The position numbers were made by a program, and so were the translations under genes. The notes under the pieces were generated by a model. That model did not search any database and was not told where the DNA came from. It saw only the letters and a program-made list of their open reading frames with translations. Shown in pieces: positions 44,390 through 57,548 of a stretch of DNA of 64,000 nt (its first letter is position 1; every line of letters starts with the position of its first letter). Source of the stretch: Alphaproteobacteria bacterium. Lineage in GTDB: Bacteria; Pseudomonadota; Alphaproteobacteria; Rhodobacterales; Rhodobacteraceae. The stretch spans positions 186,001-250,000 of the forward strand of contig JAUIFH010000003.1 of assembly GCA_030429495.1 (NCBI GenBank), in the 5' to 3' direction.

Positions 44390-45502
44390 GCGGCGCGCCA
44401 GCGCGTCCTCCAGAATCTGCCGCACCGCATCGCCGGGCACATCGCTGGTCACGAAAGCCTCGCCGATCCCGCGTGCCAGGATGAAGCGCAGGCGGCCGTC
44501 CACCACCTTCTTGTCCTGCGCCATCAGGTCCATCAACGCCCCCGCCCCCGGCAACTCGCCGGGAATGTCGGCGAGGTCGGTCTTCATCCCCATCGCCCTC
44601 AGATGCGCGCGGACCCTGCTCGGCGCCTCCTGGCTGCACAGGCCGAAACGCTGTGACAGTTCGAAGGCCAGCGCGCAGCCGATCGCCACGCCTTCGCCGT
44701 GCAACAACCGGTCGGAATAGCCGGTCGCGGCCTCAAGCGCGTGGCAGAATGTGTGGCCAAGATTCAGAAGCGCGCGGTCGCCCTCCTCCGTCTCGTCCCG
44801 TTCGACGATGCGCGCCTTCATCTCGACCGAGCGGCGAACCGCATATTGCCGCGCCGCCATGTCGCCGGTGGCGAGCTTCGGGCCATTCGTCTCAAGCCAG
44901 TCGAAGAACCCGGCGTCACCCAGAAGCCCGTATTTCACGACCTCGCCGTAGCCCGACAGGAAATCGCGCGCGGGCAGCGTGCCAAGAACACCGATATCGG
45001 CGAGAACCAGCGACGGCTGGTGAAAGGCACCGATCAGGTTCTTGCCGTGGACGGAATTGATGCCGGTCTTACCGCCGACCGAACTGTCGACCTGCGCAAG
45101 CAGCGAGGTCGGAATCTGCACGAAGCGCACGCCCCGCCGCAGCACCGCCGCAGCGAAACCGCCGAGATCGCCGATCACGCCGCCGCCAAGGGCGACCACG
45201 ACATCGCGCCGCTCGATCCGTTCCGCCAGCAGCCAGTCGACGGCGCGGGAAAATTCCGCCCAGCCCTTCGTCGCCTCGCCCGCCGGCAGGGCCAGGGCAC
45301 TGACCGCGATATCGCCCAGCCCGTCGCGCAGGGCATCAAGATGGCGCGCGGCCACGTTTTCGTCGGTCAGGACCGCCACACGGCGGCGGGCAAGGATCGG
45401 CGCGATCTCCGCCCCGGCGCGGGCCAGAAGACCGGCCCCGATCCGCACGTCATAGCTGCGATGGCCAAGTTCTACGCGGACAGTATCGGTCTTCACGCTC
45501 AT
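44387..45502 (-). CDS. aroB: 3-dehydroquinate synthase
   Basis: The 371-residue protein has the NAD-binding and metal-binding features of AroB: ALGGGVIGDLGGFAAA, SLLAQVDSSVGGKTGIN and LNLGHTFCHALEAATGYS, with the Zn ligands Glu/His/His in order. It converts DAHP to 3-dehydroquinate in the shikimate pathway. Its start overlaps the aroK stop (ATGA), giving the usual aroK-aroB operon. Confidence 0.96.
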   Translation of the reverse strand: MSVKTDTVRVELGHRSYDVRIGAGLLARAGAEIAPILARRRVAVLTDENVAARHLDALRDGLGDIAVSALALPAGEATKGWAEFSRAVDWLLAERIERRDVVVALGGGVIGDLGGFAAAVLRRGVRFVQIPTSLLAQVDSSVGGKTGINSVHGKNLIGAFHQPSLVLADIGVLGTLPARDFLSGYGEVVKYGLLGDAGFFDWLETNGPKLATGDMAARQYAVRRSVEMKARIVERDETEEGDRALLNLGHTFCHALEAATGYSDRLLHGEGVAIGCALAFELSQRFGLCSQEAPSRVRAHLRAMGMKTDLADIPGELPGAGALMDLMAQDKKVVDGRLRFILARGIGEAFVTSDVPGDAVRQILEDALARR

Positions 45503-46044
45503 TCCGTCTCCATGATGTCGGGCCGCGCGGCCAGCGCCGCCACGACCTTCGCGGCCATCTGCTCCACCGTGTAGTCAGCCTGGGCCTGAACCGTGATCCC
45601 GGCCTCGGCATAGATCGGCGCCCGTGCTTCCAGAAGCGCGGTCAACGTCGCTTTCGGGTCCGCAGTCCGCAAGAGCGGCCGGGTGTTCTTGTGACGCACC
45701 CGCTGCCACAGCAGTTCCAGATCGGCCTTCAGCCAGACCGCGACGCCCTTCTCGGCGATCAGCGCCCGGTTTCCCGGCGCAAGATATGCGCCGCCCCCGG
45801 TGGACAGGATGCAGGGCGGGCCGGACAGCAGCCGCGCCAGCACCTCCGCCTCGCGCGCGCGAAAGAACGCCTCGCCGTCGCGGCGGAATATCTCGGCCAC
45901 CGACATCGCCGCCGCGCGCTCGATCTCCTCGTCGGAATCGAGGAACGGCACGTCCAGAATCCGGGCAAGCGCATTACCGACCGCGGTCTTGCCGGCCCCC
46001 ATCATGCCGATGAGCACGACTGCCTTTTTCAAGCCTGCTGTCAC
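45499..46044 (-). CDS. aroK: Shikimate kinase
   Basis: The 181-residue kinase has the P-loop GMMGAGKTAVG at about 14-24, the shikimate-binding DSDEEIE and FRAREAEVL segments, and CILSTGGGAYL. GTG 46044 (VTAGLKKAVVLIG) is preferred, because the frame upstream to 46233 has no family similarity. It phosphorylates shikimate with ATP. It is the first gene of aroK-aroB and divergent from the small membrane protein gene at 46248; a TATAAT at 46153-46158 lies in the shared region. Confidence 0.94.
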   Translation of the reverse strand: MTAGLKKAVVLIGMMGAGKTAVGNALARILDVPFLDSDEEIERAAAMSVAEIFRRDGEAFFRAREAEVLARLLSGPPCILSTGGGAYLAPGNRALIAEKGVAVWLKADLELLWQRVRHKNTRPLLRTADPKATLTALLEARAPIYAEAGITVQAQADYTVEQMAAKVVAALAARPDIMETE

Positions 46045-46247
46045 CCGGCCTCCCCGCGCCGTTTGCCGGCCCCGGACCGGCACATGCGGCGGCGGCCTGC
46101 CCAAGGCGAAACTTTCTGCCCTGAATGGCGTGAACTCGGAGAAAATGCCATATATAATCGGTTCATCACCCCCGAAGCGGTTGCCAGGCGGGGATACAGG
46201 CAAAGACAAGCGTCGGAAAACGCGATAATACAAAAAGGCAGAACCGG

Positions 46248-46385
46248 ATGTTCCGACTGATCAAAGTGGTCCTATTTCTCGCCGTGCTCGGTTTCGTGGG
46301 CCTCGCGGGTTATGCGTATCTGGGCGACATGACACCTCAGCGCAGCGAAAACAGCGAACCGGTCGAACTGAATGTCGGCAACTAA
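46248..46385 (+). CDS. Small single-span membrane protein (45 aa)
   Basis: This 45-residue protein begins MFRLIKVVLFLAVLGFVGLA, a single membrane helix with a positive N-terminus, and ends in a polar tail (QRSENSEPVELNVGN). No family is recognised. Its 3' end overlaps the next gene by 14 bases, indicating coupled expression with the secreted 521-residue protein and then xerD. The membrane helix is not followed by a cleavage site, so it is probably a membrane anchor rather than a signal peptide. Confidence 0.8.
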   Translation: MFRLIKVVLFLAVLGFVGLAGYAYLGDMTPQRSENSEPVELNVGN

Positions 46386-47937
46386 GGCCGCCGCGATAGC
46401 GTCCCTGTTCATAGGTGGCGCGACGGCTCTTTGCGCGCAGACGCAGGATGCCGCCCCGCTCTCTGCGATTGACTGGCTGTCGAAATCGGTGGCCGGTCCT
46501 GCCGCCTCGCCGCTACCGCCCTCGGTCACCACCGAACCACCCGTAACCTCCGGCGTGCTGGCGCAGCCGATTACCGTCACGCCGCTCGACGGGCCGACGC
46601 TCGACGCGCTCGGTCTGCTGCCCGTGTCGAAGACCGGCCTGCCGCGCGATCTCTGGGGTACGACCTCCTCCGCCGGCCTCGCCCAACTGCTGCGGGCCGA
46701 GCGTGTTGACACCGTGCCGGCGATCCAGTCGCTGCTCTACACGCTGCTTCTTGCGGAACTTGCGCCGCCGTCCGATTCCGCGAACCGGGGTGATCTGTTC
46801 CTCGCCCGGGTCGACAAGCTGCTCGACCTCGGCGCACTCGATCCGGCGATGGCGCTTCTGGAACTCGTCGAGGACCCTCAGGCAGAGCCGTTTCGCCGCT
46901 GGTTCGATGTTGCGCTGCTGATCGGGCGCGAGAACCAGGCCTGCGATGTCATGCGTGCCACGCCCCAGATCGCACCGACATTCCCGGCACGGGTCTTCTG
47001 CCTCGCGCGCGGCGGCGACTGGAACGCTGCCGCGCTGTCGCTGCGCACGGGCGAAACCCTCGGCTATGTCGACAAGGAGATGGCCGCACTTCTCGAACGC
47101 TTCCTCGACCCCGAACTGTTCGAGGGCGAGCCTGACCTGCCCATGCCCGCGCGCCCCTCGCCGCTCGTGCTCCGGCTGATGGAGGCGATCGGTCAACCGT
47201 TGCCCACGACGACGCTTCCGCTCGCCTTCGCGCAGGCCGACCTTCGCTCCAACGCTGGCTGGAAGACCCGGCTGGAAGCGGGTGAGAGGCTGGCTCGCAC
47301 CGGCGCCATTCCCCCCAACCAACTGCTCGGACTTTATACAGAGCGGCAGGCGGCGGCCTCGGGCGGCGTCTGGGAACGCGTCCGTGCGGTGCAGGAACTC
47401 GACGCGGGCCTTGCCGTGCATGACACCGCCGCCATTGCCCACGCCCTGCCCGAAGCCTGGACGCATATGGAGGCGATGGAGCTTGAAGTGCCGTTCGCGG
47501 TGCTCTACGGACGGGCACTGGCGCGGGCAGACCTTCCTGGCGCTGAGGGCGCTCTGGCCTTCCGTATTGCGCTTCTGTCGGAAGATTACGAACAGATCGC
47601 GCGCGCCCGCGCGCCGCTCGACAGTGACGAATCCTTCCTGATCGGTCTGGCAACTGGCGATGTCACCGGCCTTACGCCGCCCGACCAGATGGGGGTCGCG
47701 ATCCAGCGGGCCTTTCTACCCGGCGCCGAGGCAGCGATCTCTGACGATTTCGCGAAGCTCCTGACCGAAAAACGGCTGGGCGAGGCGCTGTTGATGGCGA
47801 TCGACCGGGTCACCGAAGGCGCGCGCGGCGACCTTCGCGACGTGACCGAAGGCTTGCAGCTTCTGCGCCATGCCGGGCTGGAAACGGTGGCCCGCCGCGC
47901 GGCGCTGGAACTTGTCCTGCTGGAGCGGCGGGGCTGA
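46372..47937 (+). CDS. Secreted or periplasmic helical-repeat-like hypothetical protein (521 aa)
   Basis: I do not recognise a named family. The N-terminus (MSATKAAAIASLFIGGATALCAQ) is a signal peptide, followed by a Pro-rich linker (about residues 40-75) and a long alpha-helical body of paired helices with A/L-rich faces (for example ALDPAMALLELVEDPQ, EALLMAIDRV), similar to TPR-like solenoids. Its position before xerD recurs, in my recollection, in related genomes. It overlaps the preceding small membrane protein gene. Role unknown; an envelope scaffold is plausible but not shown. Confidence 0.78.
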   Translation: MSATKAAAIASLFIGGATALCAQTQDAAPLSAIDWLSKSVAGPAASPLPPSVTTEPPVTSGVLAQPITVTPLDGPTLDALGLLPVSKTGLPRDLWGTTSSAGLAQLLRAERVDTVPAIQSLLYTLLLAELAPPSDSANRGDLFLARVDKLLDLGALDPAMALLELVEDPQAEPFRRWFDVALLIGRENQACDVMRATPQIAPTFPARVFCLARGGDWNAAALSLRTGETLGYVDKEMAALLERFLDPELFEGEPDLPMPARPSPLVLRLMEAIGQPLPTTTLPLAFAQADLRSNAGWKTRLEAGERLARTGAIPPNQLLGLYTERQAAASGGVWERVRAVQELDAGLAVHDTAAIAHALPEAWTHMEAMELEVPFAVLYGRALARADLPGAEGALAFRIALLSEDYEQIARARAPLDSDESFLIGLATGDVTGLTPPDQMGVAIQRAFLPGAEAAISDDFAKLLTEKRLGEALLMAIDRVTEGARGDLRDVTEGLQLLRHAGLETVARRAALELVLLERRG

Positions 47938-47940
47938 GCC

Positions 47941-48873
47941 ATGACCGAGGCGGAGCGCTGGATCTCGGCCTTTCTCGACGCGCAGGCGGCTGAACTGGGC
48001 GCCGCGCGAAACACGCTTCTTGCCTATGGCCGCGACCTGAAGGACTTTACCGAATGGCTCGACCGGCGCGGCATTCCGATCGCCACGGCGAAAAGGGCGG
48101 ACGTCGAGGCCTATCTTGTCGCGTGCGAGGCCGAAGGGCTGTCGAAAAGCACCCGCGCGCGGCGGCTGTCCTCGATCCGCCAGCTTTACCGCTTCGCCTA
48201 TGAAGACGGCCGGCGGACCGACAACCCGGCGCTCCAGATTTCCGGGCCGGGGCGCGACAAGCGGCTACCGAAGGTGCTGGGCGTGCCGGAGGTCGAGGCG
48301 CTTCTGGCCGCGGCGCGCGAAACCGGGCGCAACCCGGCCGAACGCCTGCGCAACACCTGCCTGATGGAACTGCTCTACGCCACCGGAATGCGGGTGAGCG
48401 AGCTTGTCGGCCTTCCGGTTGCGGCGGCCCGTGGCGATCCGAGGATGCTGCTGGTACGCGGCAAGGGCGACAAGGAGCGGATGGTGCCGCTGTCGGCACC
48501 CGCCCGCGCCGCGCTGTCAGAATGGCTCATCGTTCGTGACGCAGCAGAAGAGGAGGCGCGGCTGCGCGACCGAACGCCGCCGGGGCGACACCTGTTTCCC
48601 GCCCGCGGGAAGGACGGGCACATGACCCGGCAGGCGTTCCATTCGCTTCTGAAGGACATCGCGGCAGCCGCGAGACTGTCGCCCGCGCGCGTCACGCCGC
48701 ATGTCCTGCGCCATGCTTTCGCGACCCACCTGCTTGCCGGCGGTGCCGATCTGCGGGCGATCCAGACGATGCTCGGCCATGCCGATATCTCGACGACGGA
48801 AATCTACGCCCATGTCCTGGAAGAACGGCTGCGCGACCTTGTTCTCGACCATCACCCGCTGGCGCGGGATTGA
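47941..48873 (+). CDS. xerD: Tyrosine recombinase XerD
   Basis: The 310-residue recombinase has an N-terminal SAM-like core-binding domain (about 1-95) and a catalytic domain with ATGMRVSE (first Arg), the HVLRHAFATHLL box (His-x-x-Arg) and HADISTTEIYAHV (nucleophile Tyr near 290). It acts with XerC at dif to resolve chromosome dimers. Length and architecture fit XerD rather than a mobile-element integrase. It starts three bases after the preceding gene. Confidence 0.93.
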   Translation: MTEAERWISAFLDAQAAELGAARNTLLAYGRDLKDFTEWLDRRGIPIATAKRADVEAYLVACEAEGLSKSTRARRLSSIRQLYRFAYEDGRRTDNPALQISGPGRDKRLPKVLGVPEVEALLAAARETGRNPAERLRNTCLMELLYATGMRVSELVGLPVAAARGDPRMLLVRGKGDKERMVPLSAPARAALSEWLIVRDAAEEEARLRDRTPPGRHLFPARGKDGHMTRQAFHSLLKDIAAAARLSPARVTPHVLRHAFATHLLAGGADLRAIQTMLGHADISTTEIYAHVLEERLRDLVLDHHPLARD

Positions 48874-48954
48874 TGCCGCCGGGCGGCGGTGCCACGGCGC
48901 TTGAAGGCCGCCGCACGCTCGCTCATAACGGTCGGGACGGAAAGGATTGACCCG

Positions 48955-50259
48955 ATGGAAACGACCAGTGTCTTCGACGCCGCCTTCTGGCTGACCGCCG
49001 GGGCAATTCTCGGCCTTCTCGTCCTTTCGGCATTCTTCTCCGGCTCGGAGACAGCGCTGACCGCTGCCTCGCGAGGCAAGTTGCGCGCGCAGGCCGACAA
49101 GGGCAACCGCGGTGCGGAGACCGCCCTCAGAGTAACCGATGACGGCGAAAAGCTGATCGGCGCGATTCTTCTGGGCAACAACGTCGCCAACATTCTCTCG
49201 GCCGCGCTTGCAACCGCGCTTTTCTCGCGCCTGTTCGGCGCCAACGGTGTCGCGGTTGCGACTCTGGTGATGACGACACTGGTCCTGATCTTCGCCGAGG
49301 TGCTACCGAAGACCTACGCCATCACCGCGCCAGAGACCGCCGCCGCCCGCGTCGCGCGCCCCATCAGCCTCCTGATCCGCCTGCTGTCGCCGATCGTGAC
49401 CCTGGTCCGGCTGTTCGTTCGCGGAATGCTTCTGCTGTTCGGCGTGCGCACCGATCCTGATAGCCACATCCTGTCCTTCCGCGAAGAGATCGTCGGCGCG
49501 CTCGCGCTGGGCCATATGGAAGGTGCGGTTCTCAAGGAAGATCGCGACAGGCTTCTTGGCGCGCTCGATCTCAACGACCGCACCGTCGAAGAGATTATGC
49601 GCCACCGCAGCCAGATCGAGATGATCGACGCCGACGCCCGCCCGGACGAGATCGTGTCCCGCGTCCTCGCCTCGCCCCATACGCGCCTGCCGATCTATCG
49701 CGGCGAGCGCGAGAACATCGTCGGCGTCGTCCATGCGAAGGACCTTCTCCGCGCGATGGAACGTTTCATCCGCACTGGCGACGGCACGCTAGATTCCGTC
49801 GAGGATCTCGACATCATGAGCGTCGCCAAGGCGCCCTACTTCGTGCCGGACACGACACCGCTTGACGAACAGATGCGCGAGTTTCTCAGGCGCCGCACCC
49901 ATTTCGCGCTGGTGGTCGACGAATACGGCGATCTGCGCGGCCTGCTGACGCTTGAGGATATCATCGAGGAGATCGTCGGCGAGATCACCGACGAATTCGA
50001 TGTCGACTCCGAACATCCGCTGAAACGGGCCGAAACGGGCGACTTCATCGTCGACGGCGCGATGACGATCCGCGACCTCAACCGCGCGACCGACCTGGCG
50101 CTGCCCGATGACGAGGCGAATACGATCGCGGGCCTTGTCATCCACGAGGCGCAGATGATCCCGTCCGAAGGGCAGGTCTTCTCATTCCATGGCTTCCGCT
50201 TCGAGGTACTGACCCGGAAAGAGAACCGCATCACCCGGCTGAAGATCCGGCCTCTCTGA
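48955..50259 (+). CDS. CNNM/CorC-type hemolysin-family transporter
   Basis: The 434-residue protein has an N-terminal DUF21/CNNM membrane domain (four helices, residues about 10-190, with FFSGSETALTAASRGKL and FAEVLPKTYAI), two CBS domains (about 205-330, including YGDLRGLLTLEDIIEEIVGEI) and a C-terminal CorC_HlyC domain. Members take part in divalent cation (magnesium or cobalt) homeostasis. The ATG at 48955 is preferred over an upstream in-frame start, as it begins METTSVFDAAFWL, just before the first helix. It is followed by a convergent LexA-boxed small gene. Confidence 0.92.
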   Translation: METTSVFDAAFWLTAGAILGLLVLSAFFSGSETALTAASRGKLRAQADKGNRGAETALRVTDDGEKLIGAILLGNNVANILSAALATALFSRLFGANGVAVATLVMTTLVLIFAEVLPKTYAITAPETAAARVARPISLLIRLLSPIVTLVRLFVRGMLLLFGVRTDPDSHILSFREEIVGALALGHMEGAVLKEDRDRLLGALDLNDRTVEEIMRHRSQIEMIDADARPDEIVSRVLASPHTRLPIYRGERENIVGVVHAKDLLRAMERFIRTGDGTLDSVEDLDIMSVAKAPYFVPDTTPLDEQMREFLRRRTHFALVVDEYGDLRGLLTLEDIIEEIVGEITDEFDVDSEHPLKRAETGDFIVDGAMTIRDLNRATDLALPDDEANTIAGLVIHEAQMIPSEGQVFSFHGFRFEVLTRKENRITRLKIRPL

Positions 50260-50272
50260 CCGGGCCGTTTCG

Positions 50273-50305
50273 AAAAAAACCGCCACGTCCGGTGGGACGT
50301 GGCGG
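50273..50305 (-). terminator. Intrinsic terminator of the 40-residue small gene
   Basis: An eleven-base-pair stem (50295-50305 with 50280-50290, four-base loop) is followed on the minus strand by seven T residues (50279-50273). It lies about 100 bases after the small gene stop, and serves only that strand because the plus side lacks a T-run. Confidence 0.88.
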
Positions 50306-50403
50306 CAGGAAGCGATTTCCGGGGTCCGGGCGCATCGGCTGGGGAAAGCCGCGGGTTTGGGGACAGGCGCGAAACCGGGCGGAAAACCGCGAGGCAGTAA
50401 GGG

Positions 50404-50526
50404 TCAGATCAGGCTCGGCAAGTGCAGCCCGACAATCAGCATGACAACGAGAGAGCAAAGCCCGGCCGCGTCCTGGATCAGCGTGAAGCGGGCGCGGTGC
50501 AGAACGGATTTCAGATCGGTCTTCAT
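50404..50526 (-). CDS. LexA-boxed small membrane protein (40 aa)
   Basis: The 40-residue protein has a positively charged N-terminus (MKTDLKSVLHRARFT), then one hydrophobic segment (about residues 20-38, AAGLCSLVVMLIVGLHLP). GGGAGAG lies seven bases before the ATG, and third codon positions are GC-rich as in real genes. Upstream, a perfect GAAC-N7-GAAC site suggests SOS control; downstream is its own terminator. No family is recognised. The unit resembles, in logic, Caulobacter SidA (an SOS-induced inner membrane division inhibitor) and E. coli TisB, but sequence similarity is not evident. It lies downstream of recG on the same strand. Confidence 0.75.
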   Translation of the reverse strand: MKTDLKSVLHRARFTLIQDAAGLCSLVVMLIVGLHLPSLI

Positions 50527-50590
50527 GGGGTCTCTCCCTCGAATGCGAGCTTGTTGCTAATTTGTTCTCACATCGCCGCAGCGATGTAAA

Positions 50591-50605
50591 GAACTTTTTA
50601 AGAAC
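50591..50605. promoter_or_regulatory. LexA-type SOS box (GAAC-N7-GAAC)
   Basis: GAAC at 50591-50594 and GAAC at 50602-50605 are separated by TTTTTAA (seven bases), the published alphaproteobacterial LexA consensus in either orientation. A third GAAC lies at 50612-50615 with six-base spacing. The site is 65-79 bases before the small gene ATG. An inverted repeat, ACATCGC-N4-GCGATGT (50570-50587), lies between it and the gene. Confidence 0.85.
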
Positions 50606-50631
50606 ATTTGCGAACAGATGAAAAACCTATG

Positions 50632-55046
<4,415 letters not shown>

Positions 55047-55105
55047 TTAGGGGGAGCGTCGGGTGAGGTCCAGTCTCGCGTGGCGGCCCTCGCCGTGGGC
55101 CCGGT

Positions 55106-55819
55106 TCAGGCGCCGACGGCCATCCTGCGCGGTTCGCTCGACGAACTCGGTTCGCGCAGCACATAGCCCCGCCCCCAGACCGTCTCGATATAATTCTCGC
55201 CGCCGGTCGCTTCCGACAGCTTTTTGCGCAGCTTGCAGATAAAAACGTCGATGATCTTCAGTTCCGGCTCATCCATGCCGCCATAGAGGTGGTTGAGGAA
55301 CATCTCCTTCGTCAGCGTCGTTCCCTTGCGAAGCGACAGCAGTTCCAGCATCTGGTATTCCTTGCCGGTCAGGTGAACCGGCTCATCGCCCACATCGACG
55401 GTCTTGGCGTCGAGATTGACGTTGATCTTTCCGGTCCGGATGATCGACTGCGCGTGCCCCTTCGACCGGCGTATGATTGCATGAATGCGCGCGACCAGTT
55501 CCTCGCGGTGGAACGGCTTCGTCATGTAGTCGTCGGCCCCGAAACCGAAGCCCCGGATCTTGTTCTCCGTATCATCCTCTCCGGTCAGGATCAGGATCGG
55601 CGTGTCGATCTTCGCCATTCGCAGATGGCGCAAAACCTCGTGTCCATTCATGTCCGGCAGGTTCAGATCAAGAAGAATCAGATCGTAGTCGTAGAGCTTC
55701 GCAAGATCGATCCCTTCCTCCCCCAGATCAGTGCAATAGACATTGAGATTGGCGTGCGTAAGCATCAGTTCGATACTGCGGGACGTGGTCGGGTCGTCCT
55801 CCACCAACAGAATTCTCAT
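55106..55819 (-). CDS. ctrA: Cell cycle response regulator CtrA
   Basis: The 237-residue protein matches CtrA closely: [20 protein letters not shown], phospho-acceptor Asp51 in [34 protein letters not shown], and a winged helix with [20 protein letters not shown]. In Caulobacter it controls cell cycle and flagellar genes; in Rhodobacterales it is usually non-essential and controls motility and gene transfer agent functions. SciP, its inhibitor, is encoded next door, and an imperfect CtrA site lies in the upstream region, consistent with autoregulation. Confidence 0.97.
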   Translation of the reverse strand: MRILLVEDDPTTSRSIELMLTHANLNVYCTDLGEEGIDLAKLYDYDLILLDLNLPDMNGHEVLRHLRMAKIDTPILILTGEDDTENKIRGFGFGADDYMTKPFHREELVARIHAIIRRSKGHAQSIIRTGKINVNLDAKTVDVGDEPVHLTGKEYQMLELLSLRKGTTLTKEMFLNHLYGGMDEPELKIIDVFICKLRKKLSEATGGENYIETVWGRGYVLREPSSSSEPRRMAVGA

Positions 55820-55871
55820 CAGGCGTACTCCGCGTTAATCCCTCAATCGTCCCGACCTTCGCGCAGAATGG

Positions 55872-55886
55872 TTAACTGCAAGTTAC
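55872..55886. promoter_or_regulatory. Imperfect CtrA site upstream of ctrA
   Basis: TTAA (55872-55875), seven bases, TTAC (55883-55886): the CtrA consensus TTAA-N7-TTAA with one mismatch. It lies in the 93-base gap between sciP and ctrA, 53-67 bases before the ctrA start. Confidence 0.5.
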
Positions 55887-55912
55887 CGGTGCGTTTTTGA
55901 AGTAATTTCAAC

Positions 55913-56191
55913 TTATAGTTGACGATATTTCTGGATCGCGGTCACTTTCAACCCGTTTTCGCCATATCGCTCCGCCGCATTGCACCACAGCCCGAACTCC
56001 TCCTCGCTCAGCCCGTAGCGCTCCAGAGCTTCCTTCATTGGAATAAGGCCGCTGACGACCGCTTGAACCACCCTGATCTTGCGGCTTGCGACCCATCGCC
56101 GCGTTTCCGCTGGCGGCAGGTCCGCGCGTGTCAGTATCGTGCCGTCGGGCAAGGTAACGGCCCTCGGCCCATCGATTTTCTTCAGAAACAT
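55913..56191 (-). CDS. sciP: SciP, CtrA inhibitor (DUF1153)
   Basis: This 92-residue protein is a DUF1153 helix-turn-helix protein, the size and sequence type of SciP: IDGPRAVTLPDGTILTRADLP, then RRWVASRKIRVVQAVVSGLI, and ERYGLSEEEF. In Caulobacter SciP binds CtrA and blocks its activation of target genes. Here the gene is directly upstream of ctrA on the same strand. The start at 56191 (MFLKKIDG) is preferred over in-frame upstream codons that add an unlikely lead. Confidence 0.93.
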   Translation of the reverse strand: MFLKKIDGPRAVTLPDGTILTRADLPPAETRRWVASRKIRVVQAVVSGLIPMKEALERYGLSEEEFGLWCNAAERYGENGLKVTAIQKYRQL

Positions 56192-56311
56192 GTCTACCCC
56201 TCGGTCTTCACCCGGGGAAAAGCCTGCGGCTACAGGCTTAAGGACGGGTGAAACCACGACTTGTGAGTGATTAGGATTTTCCTATATTCCTCCACATCTC
56301 CCGGAGGTCCG

Positions 56312-57457
56312 ATGTCGCTCGACGAAACACTGCCGCTGAACTCGCTTGGCTTTGCCAAATCCCCCGCCGACACGCGGGTCGTGGTGGCGATGTCGGGCGG
56401 CGTGGATTCGTCGGTCGTGGCCGCGATGCTGGCCGAGGAAGGCTATGACGTCGTCGGCGTCACCCTGCAGCTCTACGATCACGGTGCGGCTTTGGCCAAG
56501 AAAGGCGCGTGCTGCGCCGGCCAGGACATCCACGACGCCCGCCGCGTGGCCGAGGCGATGGGGTTCCCGCACTACGTGCTCGACTACGAGAACATGTTCC
56601 GCGAGGCGGTCATCGACGAATTCGCCGACGCCTACCTCGCGGGCGCGACGCCGGTGCCCTGCATCCGCTGCAATGAGCGCGTGAAGTTCAAGGACCTGCT
56701 GGCGACGGCGAAGGACCTCGACGCCGACTGCATGGCGACGGGGCACTATATCCAGCGCAAGATCGGTCCGAACGGGCCGGAACTGCATTGCGCCGCTGAC
56801 GCCAACCGCGATCAATCCTATTTCCTCTTCTCGACGACGCCGGAACAGCTCGAATACCTCCGCTTCCCGCTCGGCCATCTGGCTTCCAAGGCAGAGACCC
56901 GGGCGCTCGCCGCGAAATACGGACTGTCGGTCGCGGACAAGCCCGACAGCCAGGACATCTGCTTCGTTCCGAACGGCAATTACGCGTCGGTGATTGAGAA
57001 ACTCCGCCCCGGCGCCGCCGATCCGGGCGAGATCGTGGATATGGATGGCAACGTCCTCGGCACCCATCGCGGCGTCATCCACTACACGATCGGGCAAAGG
57101 CGCGGGCTTGGCATCGGCGGGCTCGAGGATCCGCTCTATGTCGTAAAGCTCGACCCGGATGCGCGGCGCGTGATCGTCGGCCCGAAAGAGGCGCTGGCGA
57201 CCCGCACCGTGCCGGTCCGCGAAATCAACTGGCTTGGCGACGCGCCGTTCGACAGCGCGGCCGAACGGCCGGTCCTTGTCCGCATCCGCTCCACCCGCCC
57301 GCCGCGCCCCGCGGTGATCCGCCCCGCCTCGGCCACCGAAGCCACAGTCGAGCTTCTCGACGCCGAGGAAGGCGTCTCGCCCGGTCAGGCCTGCGTCTTC
57401 TACCAAGAAGGCAGCAGTCGCATCCTCGGCGGCGGCTGGATCTGGCGCGGCTACTGA
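56312..57457 (+). CDS. mnmA: tRNA 2-thiouridine synthase MnmA
   Basis: The 381-residue enzyme has the PP-loop SGGVDSS at 28-34, the catalytic Cys region [14 protein letters not shown], and the second Cys in [11 protein letters not shown], as expected. The C-terminal beta-barrel ends GGGWIWRGY. It thiolates U34 of tRNA-Lys, Glu and Gln. The ATG at 56312 is preceded by GGAGG; an in-frame ATG at 56267 lacks such a site. It is divergent from sciP and convergent with lpxB. Confidence 0.97.
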   Translation: MSLDETLPLNSLGFAKSPADTRVVVAMSGGVDSSVVAAMLAEEGYDVVGVTLQLYDHGAALAKKGACCAGQDIHDARRVAEAMGFPHYVLDYENMFREAVIDEFADAYLAGATPVPCIRCNERVKFKDLLATAKDLDADCMATGHYIQRKIGPNGPELHCAADANRDQSYFLFSTTPEQLEYLRFPLGHLASKAETRALAAKYGLSVADKPDSQDICFVPNGNYASVIEKLRPGAADPGEIVDMDGNVLGTHRGVIHYTIGQRRGLGIGGLEDPLYVVKLDPDARRVIVGPKEALATRTVPVREINWLGDAPFDSAAERPVLVRIRSTRPPRPAVIRPASATEATVELLDAEEGVSPGQACVFYQEGSSRILGGGWIWRGY

Positions 57458-57469
57458 AGGCCCGCCCGT

Positions 57470-57528
57470 CTTCCATTTGGATCAAATATCCCGGGGGGAG
57501 GCCGAAGGCCGCAGGGGGCAGCGCCCCC
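57470..57528. repeat. Dispersed intergenic repeat, family 1 (copy d)
   Basis: CTTCCATTTGGATCAAATATCC precedes a G-run, an inner stem GGCC/GGCC and a final hairpin with arms at 57514-57519 and 57523-57528 (GGGGGC/GCCCCC). It lies just after the mnmA stop and in the gap to the convergent lpxB gene. Confidence 0.65.
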
Positions 57529-57548
57529 GATAGCACCCCCTATACCGT

